A DNA stretch of 64,000 bases from Clostridia bacterium (GTDB lineage Bacteria; Bacillota; Clostridia; TANB77; CAG-508). Below are positions 51,912 to 60,895 of this stretch, one piece after another. Position numbers and translations under genes: made by a program. Numbering within the stretch: position 1 is the first letter of the stretch; each line of letters starts with the position of its first letter. The DNA lies in contig JAFUGK010000014.1 in the NCBI GenBank assembly GCA_017469445.1, forward strand, positions 62,001 through 126,000, written 5' to 3'. The notes under the pieces are model-generated. The model had not been told where the DNA came from. It did no database searches and worked only from the letters and a program-made list of their open reading frames with translations.

Positions 51912-53105
51912 TTAGGCTTTTGATATTCTACCGTATACTCCCCCGCCACCTGCTTCAATAGTCATTTTTCCTTCTCTTGCATCTATTATGGCTTGTGCTA
52001 CTTTTTCGCCAGCTACTCCTTCAATATCATCTTTAGAAATTTTATGTAGTATATTCATTTCTGTTTCAAAAACATCTAATAGCTTATCTAATGTTTTTTT
52101 ACCAATACCTGGTATAAAAGTAAGAGGTATTTGATAAATGTATTCTGGTCTGTTTTCAGGGCTTTTACTTACTTTCTTATCTTTTATAATTTCTATTCTA
52201 TCAAAAACGCCCATTGTAATATTTCTGCTATCACAAGTATCGCATTTTGTAACAGGTGGATCTCCAGGAATATTCTTACCACAAACTTCGCAGTACGTTC
52301 TATGGTATTTTCCTAGCTTTGGATCTAGCCCATAATTTTTAACTATTTTTCTTCCACCTTCATTTTTTAGTGCCATTAAAAATTCTTTATAGCTAATGTC
52401 GTTTAATAAGATTTTATTATATTCTCTAGCTATTTTAGGTAAAGAATGTGCATCAGAATCTGTTATAAATGTTTTTGTTTCTAATTCTGAAATTTGGTCT
52501 GCTAAATATGTATCTGAACTTAATCCCAGCTCAATTGCTGGTATTAAGTCAAACTTTTCTTTAAATATTTTTCTTAAACTATCTGTACAATTTCCGTAAA
52601 AGCTTTTATGTGGTGTAAAAGCATGTGCAGGTACTAATATACCATTATATTTTCTAACTATATCTACTAAATAGTAAGCTGATATATCAGCCCTTTGCGA
52701 ACTTAATGTTATATTTTTAATGTGATGACTCATTTCATTCGAAAAGCCTTTAATATCGTTTAGTGTTGGAAAATAACATAAATTATGTGCACTTCCTGTT
52801 TTGCCTTGGTCGTTTACCTCTGATGTTTCAATTTCACTTCCAAGTATGATGCATACTTTATCTTTATAAATAATTCCACCATCTTGTATTTCGTATGCAT
52901 CACCCTTTTTTAAGAAATTTTCGATATCCTCAATAACATAAGGAGAAGCACAATCAATAATTCCAACCATATTAATGCCTTTTTTATTTACGCATTCATC
53001 TGCTATATTTGCAAAGTTTAAAGACTTTGCGGCAGTTATTTTAATTGGCTTATTGTTTTCACTTCTCCCTATGTGGACATGCAAATCTGCAAATATTTCG
53101 TACAT
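51912..53105 (-). CDS. Endonuclease Q family DNA repair nuclease
   Basis: 397 aa. PHP-type metal motifs: FADLHVHIGRS at the start, GSEIETSE, PAHAFTPHKSFYG and DSDAHSL. They are followed by a zinc ribbon (CEVCGK and CDTC) and a helix-hairpin-helix (FIPGIGKKTLDKLLDVF). EndoQ nicks 5' of deaminated bases such as uracil and hypoxanthine; known in archaea and some Firmicutes. ATG 53105 follows AGGGAG; the longer frame overlaps gmk. Eleven bases after gmk on the same strand. Confidence 0.88.
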   Translation of the reverse strand: MYEIFADLHVHIGRSENNKPIKITAAKSLNFANIADECVNKKGINMVGIIDCASPYVIEDIENFLKKGDAYEIQDGGIIYKDKVCIILGSEIETSEVNDQGKTGSAHNLCYFPTLNDIKGFSNEMSHHIKNITLSSQRADISAYYLVDIVRKYNGILVPAHAFTPHKSFYGNCTDSLRKIFKEKFDLIPAIELGLSSDTYLADQISELETKTFITDSDAHSLPKIAREYNKILLNDISYKEFLMALKNEGGRKIVKNYGLDPKLGKYHRTYCEVCGKNIPGDPPVTKCDTCDSRNITMGVFDRIEIIKDKKVSKSPENRPEYIYQIPLTFIPGIGKKTLDKLLDVFETEMNILHKISKDDIEGVAGEKVAQAIIDAREGKMTIEAGGGGVYGRISKA

Positions 53106-53115
53106 ATACTTCTCC

Positions 53116-53697
53116 CTATTCAAATTCATTGTTTTTTGATTCTACTTCTGTTCTAATAATGGTTTCTATAATTTGCAATGTTTTTTCTAAATTGTTATTT
53201 TTAATAACATAGTCATAGTTACCTATTTTAGATTCTTCATAATCAAATCTATTTAATCGTAATTTTATTTCTTTTGGGTCTGGGTTATCTTCCCTTGCTT
53301 CTAATCTTTTCTTTAATACTGTCTTAGGAACTTTTAAGAAAATAGTTATTATTTTTAATTTATCTTTAAAAATTTTTACTAAATCTTGAGTACCATTAAC
53401 ATCAATATCTTTTACAATAATTTTACCAGATGCAATTTTATCATCTAATAATTTTTTGCAAGTACCATAATAATGATTGTGATGAACAGAATATTCATAC
53501 AATTCATCTTTTTTAACCATTTCTTCAAAGTCATCTTTGCTAACATAAATATATTGTTCTCCAGAAGGTCTATCACCAACTCTAGGTGGTCTATCTGTAT
53601 AAGATGGAATTGTGGTTAATCCTTCCATTCTTTTAATTAATTCTCTTTTAATGGTATCCTTGCCTGCTCCTGCAACACCAGATAAGATTACTAGCAT
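53116..53697 (-). CDS. gmk: Guanylate kinase
   Basis: 193 aa; phosphorylates GMP to GDP. P-loop LSGVAGAGKDT (usual form LSGPSGAGKGT), GMP-binding IPSYTDRPPRVGD and GEQYIYVSKDDFEEMV, and the lid REDNPDPKEIKLRL. The P-loop and SYTDR variants are somewhat divergent but keep the catalytic Lys and Arg residues. It overlaps rpoZ by seven bases and follows remA-rpoZ. Confidence 0.92.
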   Translation of the reverse strand: MLVILSGVAGAGKDTIKRELIKRMEGLTTIPSYTDRPPRVGDRPSGEQYIYVSKDDFEEMVKKDELYEYSVHHNHYYGTCKKLLDDKIASGKIIVKDIDVNGTQDLVKIFKDKLKIITIFLKVPKTVLKKRLEAREDNPDPKEIKLRLNRFDYEESKIGNYDYVIKNNNLEKTLQIIETIIRTEVESKNNEFE

Positions 53698-53882
53698 TCT
53701 ATTTTCACCTTTCCCTCTTCAATTTCATTTGCTGCTATTGTAACTGGAGATTTATCTTCAATTTTTACAAGTGGTGTACTTCCAGCTGCAATTTGTCTTG
53801 CTCTTTTAGCTGTAGCTGTAATTAACATGTATCTGTTATCAACTACTTTAAGTAAATCTGTAACTGTTGGTTTTACTATCAT
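53691..53882 (-). CDS. rpoZ: RNA polymerase omega subunit
   Basis: 63 aa. The omega signature NRYMLITATAKRARQIAAG is clear, followed by VTIAANEIEEGKVKI. Assists RNA polymerase assembly. Here it precedes gmk rather than following it as in Bacillus. Overlaps gmk, so the two are translationally coupled. Confidence 0.93.
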   Translation of the reverse strand: MIVKPTVTDLLKVVDNRYMLITATAKRARQIAAGSTPLVKIEDKSPVTIAANEIEEGKVKIEC

Positions 53883-53885
53883 TTT

Positions 53886-54146
53886 CTACCCTTCTTTCTT
53901 GTTTACATTTTGTTCAGAATCAAGTCTTCCTGCAACTGTTTCTGGTTGAACAGCCGACAGTATTATATGACCTGAATCCATTATTATAACTGCTCTTGTA
54001 CGTCTTCCATAAGTTGCATCAATAGCTGTTTTATTATCCTTTGCCTCTTGCACCATTCTTTTTATTGGTGCTGACTCTGGACTTACAATAGCTATTATTC
54101 TATTAGCAGATACTATATTACCAAAACCTATATTTATAAGTTGCAT
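53886..54146 (-). CDS. remA: RemA/DUF370 regulator
   Basis: 86 aa DNA-binding regulator; in Bacillus it activates matrix and osmoprotection genes. [28 protein letters not shown] (core [19 protein letters not shown]) and [19 protein letters not shown] are the family hallmarks. It lies between yicC and rpoZ, the usual context. Confidence 0.95.
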   Translation of the reverse strand: MQLINIGFGNIVSANRIIAIVSPESAPIKRMVQEAKDNKTAIDATYGRRTRAVIIMDSGHIILSAVQPETVAGRLDSEQNVNKKEG

Positions 54147-54157
54147 ATAATCACTTC

Positions 54158-55036
54158 CTATTCTATATTTTGAATTTGCTCTCTAATATTTTCTAGTTCA
54201 GTTTTTATTTCAATAACCATTTTTGTTATATCCAAGCAGTTTGCTTTTGATGCTATTGTATTCGTTTCTCTATTCATTTCTTGAATTAAAAAATCAATTT
54301 TCTTTCCCTTTGATTCAGTATCATTAACCAGCTCTTTAAATTGTTCAATATGACTATGCATCCTTGTTATTTCTTCTTCTATTGAACATTTATCAGAATA
54401 AATTACAATTTCTTGCGCAAGTCTATTTTGATCTACCACATCAGTTTTTAAAATTTCTTTTATTCTCGCTTCTAATTTTACTACATATTTTTCAGCAAGT
54501 CCAGTAGAATTTTCAGAAATTATATCTAAATTTTTAGCTATAGTATCAATTCTATCTAATACATCCTTAGAAAGTTGAATACCTTCTTCTACTCTCATTG
54601 CATCTAAAGCTTTAACTGCCTCATTTACTTTTGGCTCAAAAATTTTCCATATTTCTTCTTCATCTATATCATTATTAGTTACTAATAAATCTGGTAATCT
54701 TAAAATTGATGTAACATCAAAATCCTCAGACAAATTATTATCTTTAGCAATTTCCTTTAACTGTGTAATATATTCTTTTGCTAGAACTTTATTGATGCAA
54801 ACATTACTTTCCGTTTCTGTTAAAATATTTGAATATGTAATGCATACATCTATTTTTCCACGATTAATGTTGTTTGATACCACTTTTTTGATTTTTTCTT
54901 CTAAATAGCTAATATTTCTAGGTAACTTCATAGATAAATCTAAATATCTATGATTTACAGATTTTATTTCTATTGTATATTCTTTATCTCCTAATTCTAA
55001 TTTGCTACGTCCATAGCCAGTCATACTTTTAAACAT
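54158..55036 (-). CDS. yicC: YicC family endoribonuclease
   Basis: 292 aa; starts with the hallmark [11 protein letters not shown], contains [18 protein letters not shown] and ends [20 protein letters not shown]. YicC proteins degrade certain RNAs. ATG 55036 is chosen because a TTG at 55048 abuts the ribosome binding site AAAGGA. First gene of the yicC-remA-rpoZ-gmk block. Confidence 0.93.
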   Translation of the reverse strand: MFKSMTGYGRSKLELGDKEYTIEIKSVNHRYLDLSMKLPRNISYLEEKIKKVVSNNINRGKIDVCITYSNILTETESNVCINKVLAKEYITQLKEIAKDNNLSEDFDVTSILRLPDLLVTNNDIDEEEIWKIFEPKVNEAVKALDAMRVEEGIQLSKDVLDRIDTIAKNLDIISENSTGLAEKYVVKLEARIKEILKTDVVDQNRLAQEIVIYSDKCSIEEEITRMHSHIEQFKELVNDTESKGKKIDFLIQEMNRETNTIASKANCLDITKMVIEIKTELENIREQIQNIE

Positions 55037-55071
55037 TTTAGAATTCAATCCTTTCCATTTTCAATTGCCAA

Positions 55072-55548
55072 TTATTTTTCGATAATTTTGCGAACATCAC
55101 TAATTTGTTTATTATGCTCTTTCCTGATCCTTCTAATTTTTACAAAACTCTTTAATAAATAATATATTCCAGTAAAAATACATATACCATATATAATACT
55201 AGAAAAAATGTGTTCCTCTACATTTATTAAAGTAGTCATAAATAAAGAAATTAGTGCTATAATTAAAATTTCAATACCAGTTAAAAATATACCTTCATTA
55301 TCTTTTCTATATCCAGCTTCAAATTTAAATATAGAAAAAATAAGAAATACTACACTTATTGCCTTTAATATGTTTGATAGAGTATTTAGTTCTACAGTAT
55401 AGTAAGCGTATTTAATGCCAAACATATATACTACTATGAATATTATAATAAATAAATTAATTTCTAATACTTTTCTTCTTTTCTTTTTAAGTTCAGGAGT
55501 TAATTTTTTGTTTTTAGATAAATCTTCTTTTAATATATTATCTTCCAC
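55072..55548 (-). CDS. Four-helix membrane protein, unknown function
   Basis: 158 aa, not recognised. Basic N-terminus, then four hydrophobic segments (INLFIIIFIVVYMFG; ILKAISVVFLIFSIF; GIEILIIALISLFMTTL; IIYGICIFTGIYYLL) and a basic tail. Start touches the rsmE stop, so it belongs to the U32-rsmE transcript. Confidence 0.65.
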   Translation of the reverse strand: MEDNILKEDLSKNKKLTPELKKKRRKVLEINLFIIIFIVVYMFGIKYAYYTVELNTLSNILKAISVVFLIFSIFKFEAGYRKDNEGIFLTGIEILIIALISLFMTTLINVEEHIFSSIIYGICIFTGIYYLLKSFVKIRRIRKEHNKQISDVRKIIEK

Positions 55549-56318
55549 TATAAATTCCTCCTTGTACCAATATCTCCAAGTTCGTACATAATTATTGAGG
55601 CTAAAACAATAGGAGCTGTTTCTGTTCTTAAAATTCTATTTCCAAGAGATATAATCTTTGCACCAGAATTTTTTAAGGTTTCAACTTCTTGAGCTTCTAT
55701 TCCTCCTTCTGGTCCAATTATAACAGCAATATTTAAACTTGTATTTTTAAGATTTTGCAAAGTTTCTTTAATAAAATTGTTCTTTTCTTCTTCATAGGCA
55801 GCTAAAACTAAATCATATTTGGATATTTCTTTTGATAGTTCATTTATGTCTATTATATTATTTACCTTAGGAATAATATCTCTCATAGATTGCTTAGCAG
55901 CTACTTCAGCTATTTTATTCCATCGTTCTATCTTTTTTACTCTATCTTTTAAATTCAGTTTAACAACACATCTATGCATTTCTACTGGTGTAAAAGATGT
56001 TGCACCAATTTCAGTGCATTTTTGTATTATAAATTCCATTTTTTCCGCTTTAGGTATCCCTTGAAAAATATGCAATTTAATATTAGATTCGTTGCTTACT
56101 TCTATTTTTTCTTTAATGTTACATAAAATTTGTTCTTTATCCAGTTTAGATATTTCACACACATACTTTGAAGGGAAATCAGATTTTTCACAAATTTCTA
56201 ATAATTCTCCCTCTTTACATCTTAAAACATTTTTAATATGGTTCACATCTTCACCAGTTATTGTAATGCTTTTGGTTTCTAAATTAATATTTTCAATATC
56301 TACAAAAAATTTTTGCAT
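55548..56318 (-). CDS. rsmE: 16S rRNA (uracil-1498-N3)-methyltransferase
   Basis: 256 aa SPOUT methyltransferase. N-terminal PUA-like domain (ITGEDVNHIKNVLRCKEGE), then KAEKMEFIIQKCTEIGATSFTPV and the knot motif VIIGPEGGIEAQEVETLK, LGNRILRTETA. Methylates U1498 in the decoding centre. Start overlaps the U32 peptidase stop. Confidence 0.96.
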   Translation of the reverse strand: MQKFFVDIENINLETKSITITGEDVNHIKNVLRCKEGELLEICEKSDFPSKYVCEISKLDKEQILCNIKEKIEVSNESNIKLHIFQGIPKAEKMEFIIQKCTEIGATSFTPVEMHRCVVKLNLKDRVKKIERWNKIAEVAAKQSMRDIIPKVNNIIDINELSKEISKYDLVLAAYEEEKNNFIKETLQNLKNTSLNIAVIIGPEGGIEAQEVETLKNSGAKIISLGNRILRTETAPIVLASIIMYELGDIGTRRNL

Positions 56319-57550
56319 TAGCTTTTCTTCCTTCTAATAACATATCCAGTTTCTGCTTCTATTGGTAATTTCATTTTTACCTTTTGATTTACTTTTCCAG
56401 GATTAATATAATCTATTTTATCATCTGTTTCAATATCCCATAATTCTTCTAATTTAAACTCTATTGGGATAATTTTGTTAGGCACTATTATCTCTAATGT
56501 ATCACCAACTTGTAGTCTGTTTTTAATTTCTACAATATATTTTTCATTTTCTTTTTCTATAATTTTTGCACCAAATTCGTAATTTGCATTATATTGGTTT
56601 CCAGAATAATCTTGTATATCTTTATTATCTCTATAATTAAAATAAAAAGTTGTAAGTCCACGCGTTTTTGTTTTTTCTATTTCTGATAAATATTTTGTAT
56701 AATCATAGCTTTCTGGATTTGCCATATAATCATCTATTGCATTTCTATATGCATTTATAACTGTTGCTAGGTAATATTCTGTTTTTAGTCTTCCTTCTAT
56801 TTTTAAGCTATCTACTCCTAAATTTACTATTTCAGGAATTTCTTTTATTAAGCATAAATCTCTAGAAGAAAAGATGTATGTACCTTTTTCATCAGCTTCA
56901 ACAGGCATAAGTTTTCCAGGATTATTTGTTTCTTCAACATAAACATTATATGCCCATCTGCAGCTTTGAGCACAATCTCCTAAGTTAGCACTTCTATTTG
57001 ATAAAAAATCGCTTAAAAAGCATCTTCCAGAGTAGCTAAAGCAAATAGCACCATGAATAAACATTTCTGTTTCTAAATCTTTAGGTTTATTTTCTACTAT
57101 TTCTTTAATTTGATTTTTGCTAAGTTCTCTAGCTAGAATAACTCTTTTTGCACCATTATTATACCAAAACTTACTACTATGATAACTTACTGTATTTGCT
57201 TGTGTACTAATATGTATATCAACATCTGGGGCATATTCTTTGATAATTTCTACTACTCCCCCGTCTGCTACTATAATACCATCTACTTTTAATTCATTTA
57301 AAATTTTAGCTTGTTCTTTTATTTCTTCATATCTATCATCCCAAGCAAAAATGTTGATTGTTGTATATACCTTTTTACCATGTTCATGAGCATATTTAAT
57401 TGTATTAACTAAATCATCATCTTGCATTTCTGCTCTTGTTCTAAGAGATAATGATGATGTACCTGCATAAATTGCATCTGCACCATAAAGAAAAGCAGTT
57501 TTAGCTTTTTCAAATGAACCTGCTGGTGCTAATAATTCTGGTTTTTTCAT
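56318..57550 (-). CDS. U32 family peptidase (TrhP/RlhA-like)
   Basis: 410 aa. Begins KKPELLAPAGSFEKAKTAF and carries the U32 signature ELSKNQIKEI with the Cys cluster FSYSGRCFLSDFLSNRSANLGDCAQSCRWAY (core GRCFLSDF and GDCAQSCRW), expected to hold an Fe-S cluster. Related enzymes hydroxylate tRNA or rRNA rather than degrade collagen. First gene of the block with rsmE. The start is preceded by GGAGGAA. Confidence 0.93.
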   Translation of the reverse strand: MKKPELLAPAGSFEKAKTAFLYGADAIYAGTSSLSLRTRAEMQDDDLVNTIKYAHEHGKKVYTTINIFAWDDRYEEIKEQAKILNELKVDGIIVADGGVVEIIKEYAPDVDIHISTQANTVSYHSSKFWYNNGAKRVILARELSKNQIKEIVENKPKDLETEMFIHGAICFSYSGRCFLSDFLSNRSANLGDCAQSCRWAYNVYVEETNNPGKLMPVEADEKGTYIFSSRDLCLIKEIPEIVNLGVDSLKIEGRLKTEYYLATVINAYRNAIDDYMANPESYDYTKYLSEIEKTKTRGLTTFYFNYRDNKDIQDYSGNQYNANYEFGAKIIEKENEKYIVEIKNRLQVGDTLEIIVPNKIIPIEFKLEELWDIETDDKIDYINPGKVNQKVKMKLPIEAETGYVIRRKKS

Positions 57551-57637
57551 TATATTCCTCCAATTTTTTTACACTGATATTATATATCATAAATGCTTTT
57601 TTTTCAAGGTATTGAAGTATTATTTTTAGTCAAAAAC

Positions 57638-57670
57638 AAACACAATATACTACCAGAATATATTGTGTTT
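57638..57670 (-). terminator. Terminator of the 57689 gene
   Basis: AAACACAATATA/TATATTGTGTTT perfect stem; the minus strand continues GTTTTTG. Confidence 0.75.
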
Positions 57671-57688
57671 ATACCTATTTAAAAAAAT

Positions 57689-58447
57689 TTATTTATTAAA
57701 CTCTACATCATATAATTTAGATTTTTGTTTTTCTCTATTAAATTCTTCTGATATTATTTGATTTTGAGCTGCAATTTTATATTTTTCAACTATTTTATTA
57801 TTTATGCTTTTTCCTAATAGTTCTATTTCTTGATTACTACTAAATTCAAGAATTCCTGTTTCATTTGATGCATGGCATGATAAAATATAATATTCACCAA
57901 TATTTAATGGCTTCATATTATTTGGAAAATCTAAACTTTTTTTATCTTCTGAAAGTCCTCCAACTTGACTAATTTCTATATTTTCAACCAATTCACCAGA
58001 TATATTTTCAATAACTTGTGCTGTATATATTGTATAAGGCTGTCTTACTATTTTATTTTTTCCTTCAACAACTACTTGCTGTGGATTCCTATATTCAGTT
58101 CTATCAATACTATTAATTTTTACAACAACTGTATAATCTGTAAGTCCAATTACTGCTTCTGGAGTACTCATATCATAAGCATAATCTATAATCATAGAAC
58201 TATTAACTGGTAAACCTTCGTAATCTTCATAATTGTATTTTGTTACAATTACATCTTCTATATTTGCTTGATTATTTTTATTTTCGAAATTTTGTAAAAA
58301 TTCGTCTTTAGAATTAGGTAGCGGACAAAAGTATTCTTTTTGAGTTTTTGGCTCTTCTACTTCAATATTTTTAACTACTAAAACTATAGTACTTATAGTA
58401 AATAAAATCAACATGATGCACAGAAAAACTTTTAATTCTTTATCCAT
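57689..58447 (-). CDS. Membrane-anchored hypothetical protein
   Basis: 252 aa from ATG 58447 (AAGGGA 11 bases upstream; a GTG at 58456 is too close to it). One N-terminal transmembrane helix (VFLCIMLILFTISTIVLVV), rest extracytoplasmic: LTDYTVVVKINSIDRTEYR, TIYTAQVIENISGE, GEYYILSCHASNET. Beta-rich, single domain. Not recognised beyond a resemblance to cardiolipin-type uncharacterised exported proteins, which I do not press. Confidence 0.7.
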   Translation of the reverse strand: MDKELKVFLCIMLILFTISTIVLVVKNIEVEEPKTQKEYFCPLPNSKDEFLQNFENKNNQANIEDVIVTKYNYEDYEGLPVNSSMIIDYAYDMSTPEAVIGLTDYTVVVKINSIDRTEYRNPQQVVVEGKNKIVRQPYTIYTAQVIENISGELVENIEISQVGGLSEDKKSLDFPNNMKPLNIGEYYILSCHASNETGILEFSSNQEIELLGKSINNKIVEKYKIAAQNQIISEEFNREKQKSKLYDVEFNK

Positions 58448-58526
58448 TTTCTGCACGTCCCTTCTAAATAATATTTTCTACATATTATCATTAATTACTT
58501 ATTTATGCAATACGCTAAGCAAAAAA

Positions 58527-58552
58527 CCAGCGCCCTGTAAACAGAGCGCTGG
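58527..58552 (-). terminator. Strong terminator of the 58559 gene
   Basis: CCAGCGC-CTGT-AA-ACAG-GCGCTGG near-perfect GC-rich stem followed on the minus strand by TTTTTTGC. Confidence 0.9.
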
Positions 58553-58558
58553 AAATGT

Positions 58559-59086
58559 TCATGCTGCCATTTTGGTAATGTTATCAAGCAATGCCTGTCT
58601 GTTTTTGACAACAAACGGCAACACCTGATACTGGCCTATGACCTCACGCATAGACGGGTCAGGCATATTGCCTTTGTACCTCGTCCATTGATGATAGAAT
58701 CCATCATAAATACTATCAGAAGTAGCCCAAGTACGAGCAGTGTGGGTAAACAGACCAAAGATATCGCCAAGATATACATTGTCCATAGTCACACGTTCGC
58801 CCTTTTGGGTACGATTCCAACCATATTTATTTCTCCCAGATCTTTTCAATGCATAATTAAAATCACACATAGTTTCATAATCGGGGCAGTGATGGAGATC
58901 TCCAACTTTGTCCTGAAAATCAGAACAAATCTGAAGAAAATCTACAAGATATTCGAAAATATCTTTAGATGACTGAGGTTCACCTAAGCTACGCAACTTC
59001 TCGCCAAAAGCGAGCAGATTCCGTTTTTCGTCTTTCCATTCCTTGTTGCTACCAAATACATCAAATGCACCTGTAAAATTGAACAT
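58559..59086 (-). CDS. Hypothetical protein, foreign composition
   Basis: 175 aa, not recognised; Trp/Tyr/Phe-rich and soluble (DVFGSNKEWKDEKRNL; GDIFGLFTHTARTWATSDS; YDGFYHQWTRYKGNMPD). The coding sequence is much less AT-rich than its neighbours and includes a CGG codon (59023). It has its own promoter and a GC-rich terminator, so it looks like a recently acquired single-gene cassette. AGGAGGAA precedes the ATG. Confidence 0.75.
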   Translation of the reverse strand: MFNFTGAFDVFGSNKEWKDEKRNLLAFGEKLRSLGEPQSSKDIFEYLVDFLQICSDFQDKVGDLHHCPDYETMCDFNYALKRSGRNKYGWNRTQKGERVTMDNVYLGDIFGLFTHTARTWATSDSIYDGFYHQWTRYKGNMPDPSMREVIGQYQVLPFVVKNRQALLDNITKMAA

Positions 59087-59170
59087 TTTCTGTTCCTCCT
59101 AAAAATTATTTTATCCCAGTTGCGGTATTGCAAAGTTGCAAGAGGAATAATGATGTTTTACTATACTTAT

Positions 59171-59199
59171 ATTATATCATATTTTATTTAAATAAGCAA
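59171..59199 (-). promoter_or_regulatory. Promoter of the 58559-59086 cassette
   Basis: On the minus strand TTGCTT (59199-59194), 17-nt spacer, extended -10 TATGATATAAT ending 59171; near-identical to the promoter at 34041-34069. Confidence 0.7.
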
Positions 59200-59202
59200 A
59201 AA

Positions 59203-59223
59203 AAGACGACCATTGGTCATCTT
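59203..59223 (-). terminator. Terminator of the murJ-type gene
   Basis: GATGACC-AAT-GGTCGTC followed by six T on the minus strand, 17 bases past the stop at 59240. Confidence 0.85.
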
Positions 59224-59239
59224 CTTGCTTAGTATTTTT

Positions 59240-60883
59240 CTATTCACTATATACTCCAGATTTTACTAAAAACTTAAAAATCTTTTCTCCTTTTGGTAAT
59301 CTATATATATCTTCTTTTGTGAATATTTTCATTATTGCAACTACAAAAGCATAAATTATAACTGCAAATAGAATCGCCACAACTGTTGCTATTTTCCAAG
59401 ATATAAATCCTGAAAGTAGTAAATATAATCCATAAGATGCTACACACATTATAAGTGTAGCCATTGCTGGTTTAAGTACAAAATCTGTAAAAGAGAACTT
59501 TATTCTTAATGAATTTTTTAACACAATAAATCCTATTGTAAATGAAATTACATGGCATACAATAGATGCAATAGCTAATCCATTTATACCTATGCTTGGT
59601 ATTGGTATTAACACAATATTTAGTATTAATTTTACAAATACGCCACATCCTAAAGCAATAGCAGGTACTTGACTTTTTCCAATTCCTTGCAATACTCCAT
59701 TTATTGTTTGTGCCATCATCATAAATATAATTGTTAAACTCGTAATTTGCAATAATAGTGTTCCTTCTGGTGCATTTGGAAATAGTAAATTTAAAATTTC
59801 TTTTGCAAATACAATCATTCCAAAAGTACATGGTAGTCCTATAAGTATAGTTGATAGTAAAGAAAATTTTGTAATATCTACAGCATCTTTCTTTTCTCCT
59901 TTTGCTAGTAATTTTGATATAGATGGAACTAGAACTGTTGCAAAAGCAATATTGAACGATAATGGTAATCCAACTAATGTGTCTACTTTACCTGTATATA
60001 TACCATATTGAAATTTAGCAATTTCATCTGTAAGAAATACTTTTAATCCTCTAACTGCTGTAACTGAATCTATTGTTTTATTTATTGTCGAAACAAGTGA
60101 ACTAATAGACATTGGAATTGATATCGTTAAAATTGCTTTTATTATTTGTTTTGTACTTTTCTTTGTATAGCTTTCTCCAACCAATTCTTCTTTTTCTGTT
60201 TCTTTCCTTAAATCTTTTTTCTTAAAATTGTAAAATCTATATAAGTATAAGAAGCTTAAAAGTACAGATAGCGTTGTTGCAAGGTTTGCACCTGCCGCCA
60301 TTAGTACAACATTCTTCATGGCAATACTTGATACTAGTTCTACAACAATTATAGTTAATACGGTTTTTGCAACTTGTTCTAGAGTTTGTGAATTAGCAGT
60401 TATCTTCATTCTTTGGTGTCCATTAAAATATCCTCTAATTACAGATATTATAGATACAAAGAATATAGATGGCGAAAGTGCTACTAAAGTAAGCTCCGCT
60501 TCAGGTATCTGTAGCCATACATTTGCTATATAATTTGCACCTAAGAATAGCAACAAGCTGCCTACAAGTCCCACTACTGAGAAAAAGGCAATTGCTACCC
60601 TAAATACTCTTTTTACACCTTTGCTGTCTCCTTTTGCCAATCTTTCTGAAATAAGCTTAGATATAGCATTTGGAACTCCTATTGAAGATATAGCAAGTAA
60701 TAATGCATAAATTTGATATCCACTATTATAGATTGCATTTCCTGTATCTCCAAATCCCTCTTTATTAGTTAAATATAATTTATACAAAAGTCCAAGTAAC
60801 TTTATCATTACTTGTGATGCCATAAGCACTAAAATACTTTGCATAAATGTTTCTTTTTTTGATTCTCTTTTTCTTGAAATCAT
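59240..60883 (-). CDS. Lipid II flippase-like MOP transporter (MurJ/SpoVB family)
   Basis: 547 aa, about 14 transmembrane helices. Starts with a basic leader, then QSILVLMASQVMIKLLGLLYKLYL (core MIKLLGLLYK); GVPNAISKLISERLA and GIYTGKVDTLVGLPLSFNIAFATVLVPSISK are family landmarks of the YtgP/SpoVB group. It moves undecaprenyl-linked cell-wall precursors outward. It heads a unit read after FemABX and PopT, all envelope functions. YtgP and SpoVB cannot be told apart here. Confidence 0.9.
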   Translation of the reverse strand: MISRKRESKKETFMQSILVLMASQVMIKLLGLLYKLYLTNKEGFGDTGNAIYNSGYQIYALLLAISSIGVPNAISKLISERLAKGDSKGVKRVFRVAIAFFSVVGLVGSLLLFLGANYIANVWLQIPEAELTLVALSPSIFFVSIISVIRGYFNGHQRMKITANSQTLEQVAKTVLTIIVVELVSSIAMKNVVLMAAGANLATTLSVLLSFLYLYRFYNFKKKDLRKETEKEELVGESYTKKSTKQIIKAILTISIPMSISSLVSTINKTIDSVTAVRGLKVFLTDEIAKFQYGIYTGKVDTLVGLPLSFNIAFATVLVPSISKLLAKGEKKDAVDITKFSLLSTILIGLPCTFGMIVFAKEILNLLFPNAPEGTLLLQITSLTIIFMMMAQTINGVLQGIGKSQVPAIALGCGVFVKLILNIVLIPIPSIGINGLAIASIVCHVISFTIGFIVLKNSLRIKFSFTDFVLKPAMATLIMCVASYGLYLLLSGFISWKIATVVAILFAVIIYAFVVAIMKIFTKEDIYRLPKGEKIFKFLVKSGVYSE

Positions 60884-60895
60884 TTTTCTCCTAAT

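Noticed and set aside
58559..59086. Phage or plasmid gene by its composition
   Set aside because: No integrase, structural or replication gene is nearby; only single-gene acquisition is supported.
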